Positions 8,130 to 14,940 of a stretch of 64,000 nucleotides of DNA are shown one piece after another. Position 1 is the first letter of the stretch. Each line of letters starts with the position of its first letter. This stretch comes from an uncultured Eudoraea sp. GTDB taxonomy: Bacteria; Bacteroidota; Bacteroidia; Flavobacteriales; Flavobacteriaceae. The DNA lies in the NCBI RefSeq assembly GCF_947258925.1, contig NZ_CAMYKG010000007.1, forward strand, positions 1 through 64,000, in the 5' to 3' direction. The notes under the pieces were generated by a model, which did not search any database, was not told the origin of the DNA, and worked only from the letters and a program-made list of their open reading frames with translations. Both the position numbers and the translations under genes were made by a program.

Positions 8130-9191
8130 ATGGAATCAATTACCTCATTTTCTGCCCAAATCCATTTCAATTATATGGGATATGAAGCCCTGGAAGATCT
8201 TCTGAAAAGAACAAACTATTCCAGTGTTTTTATTCTGGTAGATGAGAATACACGCGAACACTGTCTTCCCATCTTTTTGGCCAGCATTGGTGGCAAAACC
8301 AAATTTGAGGTGGTGGAGATTGAATCGGGTGAAATAAACAAAAGTATTTCATCGTGCATGAAAGTTTGGAATGCCTTATCTGAAAAAGGTTCAGACAGGC
8401 AGAGCTTGCTCATAAACCTGGGGGGAGGGGTCATCACTGATTTAGGTGGTTTTGTAGCATCTACATTCAGAAGAGGAATAGATTTTATTAATATCCCCAC
8501 CAGCCTGCTGGCTATGGTGGATGCCTCAGTAGGTGGAAAAACGGGGGTTGATCTGGGCTTGTTAAAAAATCAGATTGGCGTAATTAACCAGCCTAAAATG
8601 GTACTGATCATTCCCAAATTCCTGAATACACTGGATAAGAGACAATTAAACAGTGGGTTTGCGGAAATGCTAAAACACGGCCTTATTACAAGCGAGCCCT
8701 ATTGGAGAACCCTTAAACAGGTAGATTCCGCAGAACAATTTGAGGATCATATTTACGATTCCATAGTCATAAAAAATGAGGTGGTCCGTCAGGATCCCAG
8801 GGAAAAAAACCTTAGAAGAATCTTGAATTTTGGCCATACCCTGGGGCATGCCATTGAATCTTATTTTTTAGAGAATACGGAACGAGACACCTTATTACAT
8901 GGTGAGGCAATTGCCATTGGTATGATCATGGAGGCGTTTTTGTCGCATCAGCTTACCGGTTTGGGAATTAACCAATTGGTAGATATTAAGGAAACCATCC
9001 TCAAACATTTTGATAAAGTTGATTTTGACGATAAGGCCATCCATGCCATAATTAATCTTTTGAAATACGATAAGAAGAATTCTCATGGCAGTGTTTACTT
9101 TGTTCTTTTAAAGAGGATTGGAGAGGCACAGATTGACAATAGAGTTCCTGATGATCTCCTTAACCAGGCTTTCTCATACTACAAAGAATAG
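8130..9191 (+). CDS. aroB: 3-dehydroquinate synthase
   Basis: 353 aa. It converts DAHP to 3-dehydroquinate, the second step of the shikimate pathway, using NAD and a divalent metal. The NAD-binding loop GGGVITDLGGFVAS is followed by RGIDFINIPTSLLAMVDASVGGKTG. The metal-binding segment FNFGHTLGHAIES and HGEAIAIGM provide the conserved histidines and glutamate. The length is typical. The gene is monocistronic and divergent from proline dehydrogenase. Confidence 0.96.
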   Translation: MESITSFSAQIHFNYMGYEALEDLLKRTNYSSVFILVDENTREHCLPIFLASIGGKTKFEVVEIESGEINKSISSCMKVWNALSEKGSDRQSLLINLGGGVITDLGGFVASTFRRGIDFINIPTSLLAMVDASVGGKTGVDLGLLKNQIGVINQPKMVLIIPKFLNTLDKRQLNSGFAEMLKHGLITSEPYWRTLKQVDSAEQFEDHIYDSIVIKNEVVRQDPREKNLRRILNFGHTLGHAIESYFLENTERDTLLHGEAIAIGMIMEAFLSHQLTGLGINQLVDIKETILKHFDKVDFDDKAIHAIINLLKYDKKNSHGSVYFVLLKRIGEAQIDNRVPDDLLNQAFSYYKE

Positions 9192-9304
9192 CTTATACAT
9201 ATACTAAAATTGCAGTTTTACAACTCTTTGAATTTTCGAGAGAAAAAAAAGTATAGTTTAGGTATTAGATAAAAACCAAAGCGGTAAAATTCAAATACCT
9301 TCTT

Positions 9305-9625
9305 ATGAAACGCGTACTTGTAGACTACAAAAAATTAGACCACCAAATTGCCTTACTTCTAATCGAATCCTATCCGGATGGATATGGAGACGAGGATATA
9401 ATTTCGTTCCGTAATAGTAAAGGAGAATTTATAGAAGCTGTTGAGCTTCAAACTGATGATACGTTATACCTTGTAAAGATCAGCAAAAGTCTATCACATT
9501 TCATTGCTAATTTTGACGAAGACCTGGCCAAAGGGATTGAAGCTGTTAAAGATGAGACGGTAGGAGAAACTTCACTTGAACTTAACCTTGAATTGGGGAA
9601 CGAGGACGACAAAGACCTGGAATAG
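9305..9625 (+). CDS. Conserved small acidic protein of unknown function
   Basis: 106 aa, soluble, with no signal peptide or membrane segment. The first half contains DHQIALLLIESYPDGYGDEDIISF. The C-terminal 30 residues are strongly acidic (ELNLELGNEDDKDLE). I do not recognise a named domain, although the sequence style resembles small conserved Flavobacteriaceae proteins. The gene ends 2 bases before the stop of the convergent DinB-like gene. Confidence 0.7.
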   Translation: MKRVLVDYKKLDHQIALLLIESYPDGYGDEDIISFRNSKGEFIEAVELQTDDTLYLVKISKSLSHFIANFDEDLAKGIEAVKDETVGETSLELNLELGNEDDKDLE

Positions 9626-9627
9626 TC

Positions 9628-10143
9628 TTATAGGTATCGCTCCCGTATGATGTTTCTATGATGCTTTTGGTGACCGCAACAAATAAACCCCAGAGCCGCA
9701 ACACTCATGGGTGAATCACTGGCAATACCAACCCTTGCCAAAGCTTCTTCCGGTAATTTTTCAAACAGCGCTATAGTCGATTTACGTATTATTATGTAAT
9801 TATCAATCATTTCCTGCTTTGTCCAATTTTCGGCATTGGATTCCATAACAAACTTATCCTGATCAAAACCCGGAAGCGGTGTTTTATCTTTTCTGGCAAA
9901 CCGCAGGGCCCTATATTGAAATACACGTTCCGTATCCAGGATATGTAGCAAAACCTGTGCAACAGTCCATTTACCCTCCTGATAACTGTAATGAAATTTG
10001 TCCTCAGGTATACTGTCTATAAATTGTGGAAAATTAACCAGTTGCCGTTTTAACATATCCAAAAGTTGTACATCACCTAAGGCTGCTATATATGGCTCAT
10101 AATAGGGATTGTAATCTTCTTTTTTGAGTTCGGAATTTTTCAT
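9628..10143 (-). CDS. DinB-like four-helix-bundle protein
   Basis: 171 aa. It shows the DinB_2/YfiT pattern: a first helix with HYSYQEGKWTVAQVLLHILDTERVFQYRALRFAR, and a C-terminal histidine cluster CCGHQKHHRNIIRERYL. The His in LLHILD and the C-terminal histidines would form the usual divalent metal site. The superfamily includes thiol-dependent S-transferases and damage-inducible proteins. The actual substrate cannot be inferred. Convergent with the acidic small protein, with no operon partner. Confidence 0.85.
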   Translation of the reverse strand: MKNSELKKEDYNPYYEPYIAALGDVQLLDMLKRQLVNFPQFIDSIPEDKFHYSYQEGKWTVAQVLLHILDTERVFQYRALRFARKDKTPLPGFDQDKFVMESNAENWTKQEMIDNYIIIRKSTIALFEKLPEEALARVGIASDSPMSVAALGFICCGHQKHHRNIIRERYL

Positions 10144-10250
10144 AAAAATGGGAAAATTAAAGGGTAGTGGTTACACCAGGAGAACGACAAGATATTACTA
10201 AAAAAGCATAACTTAAGGACTTAAAATGGCATAAGAAATGGTCTTACTGT

Positions 10251-10730
10251 TTACAACTCATTGAAAATAGTATGCATCAGTCGCTTTTTGTCATTTATAC
10301 TTTCTTCAAGTGAAATCATAGTTTCGGTCCTGCTAATGCCTTCAATATCATCAATCTTAAAAATTATATTTTTAGCATGAGTGGTATCTTTGGCCCTAAT
10401 TTTACAAAAGATGTTGAATTTACCCGTAGTTATATGTGCTACGGTAACATTTGGGATTTGATTCAAGCGTTCCAGAACAAATTTAGTCTGATGTGTCTTT
10501 TCCAGAAAAATCCCCACATAGGCTATAAACGAATATCCTAATTTCACATAATCCAGGGTGAGGGAAGATCCGCGAATAATGCCTGCTTCCTCCATTTTTT
10601 TAACCCGAACATGAACTGTCCCGGCAGATATCAGTAATTTTTTTGCTATATCTGTAAAAGGTGTTCTGGTATTATCAATTAACATATCCAGAATCTGATG
10701 ATCTATTTCATCTAATTTTATTTTCCCCAT
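10251..10730 (-). CDS. Lrp/AsnC-family transcriptional regulator
   Basis: 159 aa. The N-terminal winged HTH is IDHQILDMLIDNTRTPFTDIAKKLLISAGTVHVRVKKMEEAGII. It is followed by a RAM effector/oligomerisation domain (FIAYVGIFLEKTHQTKFVLERL, VAHITTGKFNIFCKIRAKD) and IDDIEGISRTETMISLEE. This is the full-length Lrp layout, likely sensing an amino acid. No metabolic target gene is adjacent, so its regulon is not indicated by context. Confidence 0.92.
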   Translation of the reverse strand: MGKIKLDEIDHQILDMLIDNTRTPFTDIAKKLLISAGTVHVRVKKMEEAGIIRGSSLTLDYVKLGYSFIAYVGIFLEKTHQTKFVLERLNQIPNVTVAHITTGKFNIFCKIRAKDTTHAKNIIFKIDDIEGISRTETMISLEESINDKKRLMHTIFNEL

Positions 10731-10837
10731 TTTTTGTAATAATTTTTACTAAGCAGTAAAATTAAGAAATTAAATGTAATAAATGAACCGTTTTTTTGAG
10801 TTATATGCAATATTTTGCCTGTTTTTCGTGATAAAAT

Positions 10838-11941
10838 TTAAAATAGGAGTTGAAGGAATTTGGGATTATCTTTTAGAAAGTCGAGATCATCCTGGTTCTC
10901 ACAATTCAAATACTTATGGCCAAAGCTTTCCTTTAATTCCCCTGTTGCCTCAATAAAAGGTTTAAAAAGAAGCGTCTCGTTATTCAAAACTTCTTTATAA
11001 AGTATTCCTAATCTATGTTCGTATTTGCTATTGATCAGATGTGCATTTGAGATTAATACGTCAAAAAACTGTTTGTTGTTTTCGGGAATTTCAAAATAAC
11101 TGTCCAGGCTATGCTCTTCAATCTGAGATTCCGCTATGATTGAAATTGCCTTAAATATCGCATAAAACATAAGTTCCCTGGTGCGCTCCCTTTCGTAATC
11201 GAGTGGAAAATGCCCTGCTTCAAACAAAATGGTAGGTGTGCCCAGCATTTGAAACGTATCCCCAACGCAATTGGGATTAAAGGCGTCATCGTATCTTCCC
11301 ATCTGATTTGGTATTATTGAAGTCAATGCTTTATTTATACCCCCAATAATTTTCATACTGCGGCCTCTGCTGACGGAAATGTTTCTTTGATCATCATGGG
11401 CAGGAGCTAAAAATGACAATGTTGCAGGCTTTTCCGTATTACCCACATTAAAAATCGTTCGTTGGTCATGAAGATTAAAACAATAATCAGGCTCTATTTC
11501 ATCATACAGGTCACGTAAAACCCGACTCTCTGGTTGGCTTAATTCCAGGGCATCACGGTTTAAATCAATTTTATTGGCATTTTCCCTTGTAAACAAAACA
11601 GCGCCATCAGGATTTAAGAGAGGGACAATTGTTAATGTGACTGATGACAATATGTAATTGGCTAAATCCGCGTTGGTCTGAAGATAATTTATTAAGTCGA
11701 ACAACGCCTTGGTAGTTGTAGTTTCGTTACCATGCATCTGGGACCACATTAATATTTTTATTTTTCCACTCCCTAATGTTATTTTATTAATGACCTTCTT
11801 CTGAACAGATTTCCCTATCGGAGAAACTATTTGCCGATTAGCCTCTTTCCGGAAAAAGTTTTGAAATTGTGTAAAGGTGATATATCTGCCTTCCACAGTA
11901 AACTCTTTTATTTCAGAATAATTTAAAGAAGAAAATGTCAC
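10838..11941 (-). CDS. M14-family zinc carboxypeptidase
   Basis: About 367 aa with the start placed at a GTG at 11939-11941. An ATG at 12017-12019 would add 26 residues, but those codons run through the TTACAnnTGTAA repeat array and read as a low-complexity F/V/T string, so that extension is probably artefactual. Zinc ligands: His and Glu of SQMHGNE, and a distal His, probably NLHDQR. DLNRDA provides the substrate-binding Arg. The sequence PTILFEAGHFPLDYERERTREL is near the active site. Mature-type members cleave C-terminal residues or peptidoglycan-like peptides. With the shorter start no signal peptide remains, so a cytosolic role is implied. Confidence 0.85.
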   Translation of the reverse strand: MTFSSLNYSEIKEFTVEGRYITFTQFQNFFRKEANRQIVSPIGKSVQKKVINKITLGSGKIKILMWSQMHGNETTTTKALFDLINYLQTNADLANYILSSVTLTIVPLLNPDGAVLFTRENANKIDLNRDALELSQPESRVLRDLYDEIEPDYCFNLHDQRTIFNVGNTEKPATLSFLAPAHDDQRNISVSRGRSMKIIGGINKALTSIIPNQMGRYDDAFNPNCVGDTFQMLGTPTILFEAGHFPLDYERERTRELMFYAIFKAISIIAESQIEEHSLDSYFEIPENNKQFFDVLISNAHLINSKYEHRLGILYKEVLNNETLLFKPFIEATGELKESFGHKYLNCENQDDLDFLKDNPKFLQLLF

Positions 11942-11958
11942 TACCAAATAAATTAGAA

Positions 11959-12060
11959 TTACAAATGTAAACGCAAAAACAATTACAAATGTGACAAAAT
12001 TAGTTACATTTGTAAACACAATAGCGATTAAGGTTCCAAACTATAATTACTTTTGTAAAC
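11959..12060. repeat. Four operator-like TTACAnnTGTAA repeats between the M14 and XRE genes
   Basis: Copies: TTACAAATGTAA at 11959-11970, TTACAAATGTGA at 11983-11994, TTACATTTGTAA at 12004-12015 and TTACTTTTGTAA at 12047-12058. Starts are 24, 21 and 43 bases apart, roughly two, two and four helical turns, so all copies lie on about the same face of the DNA. Each core contains the Bacteroidota -7 box TAnnTTTG on one strand, so a bound regulator would block promoter melting. The XRE repressor at 12210 is the obvious candidate to bind here, which is inference from position. Confidence 0.6.
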
Positions 12061-12094
12061 AGCTTTGGTGCTTATTAGTTAATTATTATTTAAT

Positions 12095-12111
12095 ATACTG
12101 TATTTCAGTAT
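12095..12111. promoter_or_regulatory. Palindromic regulatory motif ATACTG-N5-CAGTAT
   Basis: A perfect 6-bp inverted repeat around TATTT, 99 bases upstream of the XRE regulator start. The 14-base string CTGTATTTCAGTAT recurs upstream of the secreted-protein gene at 52655. The shared motif in two unrelated promoter regions suggests a common regulator. Confidence 0.45.
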
Positions 12112-12209
12112 TTTAAATACTATTATTTATATGTTTAATATAATTTATTTTACTTTTATTGTAATGCATATCTTTAGATTAGCCAATGCAATAGGTTAGT
12201 TTTTATACA

Positions 12210-12575
12210 ATGGTAAACACAGAGGAATTCGTTAGGCGATTGGAAATAATATTGAATTATTATGGGCTTTCTGCTTCTGTTTTTGCGGATAAGATAGGAG
12301 TCCAAAGATCTACAATATCACACCTGCTCACAGGCAGAAATAAACCAAGTCTTGAGTTTGTTTTGAAAGTGGTTAAATCTTTTCCTGAAGTAAACCTGTA
12401 TTGGCTGCTCAATGGAAAAGGCACCTTCCCCACTACGAAAAAACCAACTTCCCTACCCTCCCCGGATGAAAAAGTTGCTTCAGCAGTACAGTCTTCACTT
12501 TCAAAGACCATAAATAAGATAATTATATTCTATGAAGACGGAAGTTTTGAGGTATTCAATAAAAATGCAAAATAA
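12210..12575 (+). CDS. XRE-family transcriptional regulator
   Basis: 121 aa. Residues 5-70 are a Cro/CI-type HTH_3 domain (EIILNYYGLSASVFADKIG then VQRSTISHLLTGRNKPS, VNLYWLLNGKGTFP). A Pro/Ser-rich linker leads to a short C-terminal segment INKIIIFYEDGSFEVF. The layout fits small flavobacterial XRE regulators. It is divergent from the M14 peptidase, with the four-repeat operator array in between, so it probably autoregulates and represses that gene. Confidence 0.9.
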   Translation: MVNTEEFVRRLEIILNYYGLSASVFADKIGVQRSTISHLLTGRNKPSLEFVLKVVKSFPEVNLYWLLNGKGTFPTTKKPTSLPSPDEKVASAVQSSLSKTINKIIIFYEDGSFEVFNKNAK

Positions 12576-12645
12576 TTCAAGTATACTTCATTATTTTCAA
12601 GTAAAACCGATATAGAAATCCGTTCTATTTTATTACTTTGCATTT

Positions 12646-13020
12646 ATGAAATTGCAGTATCTCTTTGTTTTCATTTTAACTCTTAATTTGTCGTGTTACC
12701 AGCCAGAGAGGAACTGTAAAGCTTTTAAAAATGGTACCTTCACATTTACTACAACTATAAAGGATGTAGAAAAAACCACGACATTTGTTAGGCAAAATGC
12801 TATTGAAATCGATTTTTATGAAGGTAAAAGCGATACTTCTTCGGTAAGGTGGATAAATGACTGCGAATATATTGTTAAAAAGGTAAATCCTAAGAATATG
12901 GCAGAAGAGAAATCCATTCATATGAAAATACGGACCACGACAGATAGTTCCTATACTTTTGAATATGGAATAGTAGGAAGTACCAAAAAATCTGTAGGAA
13001 CTGCTATAAAAGTTAAATAA
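12646..13020 (+). CDS. Small lipoprotein, function unknown
   Basis: 124 aa with a lipobox LNLSC (Cys17) after a short hydrophobic signal, so probably a membrane-anchored lipoprotein. The mature part is beta-rich (GTFTFTTTIKDVEKTTTFVRQ, SVRWINDCEYIVKKVNP), with a second conserved-looking Cys in WINDCEY. Homologues in Flavobacteriia are sometimes labelled DNA topoisomerase IV, but nothing in the sequence supports that name. It ends two bases before the terC start, so cotranscription is likely. Confidence 0.75.
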   Translation: MKLQYLFVFILTLNLSCYQPERNCKAFKNGTFTFTTTIKDVEKTTTFVRQNAIEIDFYEGKSDTSSVRWINDCEYIVKKVNPKNMAEEKSIHMKIRTTTDSSYTFEYGIVGSTKKSVGTAIKVK

Positions 13021-13022
13021 GC

Positions 13023-13838
13023 ATGTTTGATATTCTAACCAGTCCGGACGCATGGGTAGCATTGCTAACCCTGACTTTTCTTGAAATAGTCTTAGGTATA
13101 GACAACATAGTATTTATTTCTATTGCAGCCAATAAGCTTCCGGCAAAAGATCAAAAAAAAGCCACTAATTTTGGTTTATTGCTGGCTATGTTACAGCGTA
13201 TCATATTGCTATTTGCGGTTTCTTTTCTTATTGGTCTAAAGATCCCTTTTTATTATATCAATCAGTCCTGGATCTCTATAGGAATAAGCGGTCAGGCTTT
13301 AATCCTGTTTTTTGGTGGTATTTTCCTTTTATATAAAAGCACTTCTGAAATTCATGAAAAGGTTGAGATGCCCCAACATGATGAAGAGGAGCTTAAATCC
13401 AAGAACCTTACCAGTTTGTCAAAGGCAATTGTTCAAATTGTGATAATTGATTTTATATTTTCCATTGATTCTATTTTAACAGCCGTTGGTATGACAAATG
13501 GCATCGGCAACAAGCCTATGGACGCTCTTGTGCTAATGGTTATTGCAGTTGTTATTTCTATTATTATCATGATGGTTTTTGCCAATCCCATTCGGATTTT
13601 TATCAACAATCATCCTTCCATGCAGATTTTGGCTCTTTCTTTTTTAATTCTAATAGGATTCATGCTTATTGCTGAAGCAGCCCATTTAAGTCATGCTAAA
13701 ATCTTTGACCAGGAGATAGGAGCTATTCCAAAAGGTTACTTATATTTTGCGATAGCCTTCTCTTTACTTGTAGAGTTTTTAAATATGAAGATTCGCAAAA
13801 AGAATGTCCCTAAAGAACATCCCGAAAAGAAGAGTTAG
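13023..13838 (+). CDS. TerC-family integral membrane protein
   Basis: 271 aa with about seven hydrophobic segments. The two TerC signature motifs are present: LEIVLGIDNIVFISI near residue 20 and IDFIFSIDSILTAVGMTN near residue 145, each with acidic residues inside a helix as proposed for metal binding. The family is linked to metal-ion (often Mn) export and to tellurite resistance in a subset, and no ter genes are nearby, so a Mn/metal homeostasis role is more likely. Two bases separate it from the upstream lipoprotein gene. Confidence 0.92.
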   Translation: MFDILTSPDAWVALLTLTFLEIVLGIDNIVFISIAANKLPAKDQKKATNFGLLLAMLQRIILLFAVSFLIGLKIPFYYINQSWISIGISGQALILFFGGIFLLYKSTSEIHEKVEMPQHDEEELKSKNLTSLSKAIVQIVIIDFIFSIDSILTAVGMTNGIGNKPMDALVLMVIAVVISIIIMMVFANPIRIFINNHPSMQILALSFLILIGFMLIAEAAHLSHAKIFDQEIGAIPKGYLYFAIAFSLLVEFLNMKIRKKNVPKEHPEKKS

Positions 13839-13900
13839 AACGCAATCCGTATAGTTTACCAATAAATTAGCAGTAAGCTATCGCCTTCATTTAAGGTGGT

Positions 13901-14818
13901 TCAATTATTTTCTAAATTCTTCTGTTGTTGTCTTACCGTTAAAGTACTGCCGTCATGGCTCCATCCCGGAGGGCCGAAGATATACATAAGGGCATGTGAC
14001 AGTTTTCTCGATTTTTTTACATCTTTCCAGATATCTTTATACTCGTGCGTAAGAATAACAATGGGGTTATATGAATTTGGGGAATGAATGACACCATATT
14101 TAATTTCCGTATCATCATCCAATTCTTTCCATGTCCCGAAGACTTTGTCAAAAATATTAAGTATACCACCATGATTTTTGTCCAAATATTCGACGTTTTG
14201 TGAATGATGCACCTGGTGCATGGTGTGCGTATTGAGTATTTTTTCGAGGAAACCCAATTTAGGTATATAAACCGAATGCAACTGAAATTGCCACATTATC
14301 TCAATCCCAATACAAACAAGGACCATTTCCGGTGGAAATCCAATTGCCGGCATCCACATATAAAAGAATGGTTTATGTAATATGGTGAACCAGCCATTTC
14401 GCAAGGCCGTGCCAAGGTTGTAATTGTCAGATGAATGATGGACGATATGCCCTGCCCAAAATAGCCTTATTTCATGGTTTGCACGGTGAAAACAGTAGTA
14501 GGTAAAATCATCGGCAAACATGCAAAGCACCCATACATACCAGGCATATCCAAAGGATTCGTAACCGAATAGGTTGGTCCGGACCCCATCACTTATAGGG
14601 TTAAAAAATTCATAGGTCACCTCAAAAAGCGCTATTGCAAAAATTATTTTAAACAACGGCCCTATTATTGCTGCTCCAACTCCCATTGTACCGCTGGCAA
14701 GCAGATCTTTCCAATAATATAAAGTTTTCTTACCGTGTGTTTTGCTGTAAGCCAGTTCGATAATAATTAGGACGATAAAACTTGGTATACCGTATACGAG
14801 GGGGTTTGTAAAATCCAT
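13901..14818 (-). CDS. Sterol desaturase / fatty-acid hydroxylase-family di-iron membrane protein
   Basis: 305 aa. It carries the histidine boxes of the family: HRANH, HIVHHSSDNYNL, and the later HTMHQVHHSQN, with HGG following. These eight or more histidines bind two irons. Several hydrophobic segments flank them (IPSFIVLIIIELAY, IIGPLFKIIFAIALF). Members hydroxylate or desaturate lipids. The substrate here is unknown. The gene is convergent with terC and has no evident operon partner. Confidence 0.9.
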   Translation of the reverse strand: MDFTNPLVYGIPSFIVLIIIELAYSKTHGKKTLYYWKDLLASGTMGVGAAIIGPLFKIIFAIALFEVTYEFFNPISDGVRTNLFGYESFGYAWYVWVLCMFADDFTYYCFHRANHEIRLFWAGHIVHHSSDNYNLGTALRNGWFTILHKPFFYMWMPAIGFPPEMVLVCIGIEIMWQFQLHSVYIPKLGFLEKILNTHTMHQVHHSQNVEYLDKNHGGILNIFDKVFGTWKELDDDTEIKYGVIHSPNSYNPIVILTHEYKDIWKDVKKSRKLSHALMYIFGPPGWSHDGSTLTVRQQQKNLENN

Positions 14819-14940
14819 AGCATTTTATTGTAGTAATCTCTTTATTTGAGAAAATTTGGTAAGTATAGACAAAACATAGTTTAATAACAAGTTTAGCAGC
14901 AGCTCTTTCTAATAAAAATCAATTGAACCTTAATCTTCGA

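Noticed and set aside
11942-12019. N-terminal membrane-like extension of the M14 peptidase
   Set aside because: The FV/T-rich residues are a translation of the repeat array, so they do not represent a real transmembrane segment.
12646-13020. DNA topoisomerase IV label for the lipoprotein gene
   Set aside because: No topoisomerase motif is present. The sequence is a signal-lipobox protein, while the true ParC and ParE are at 14941-19504.
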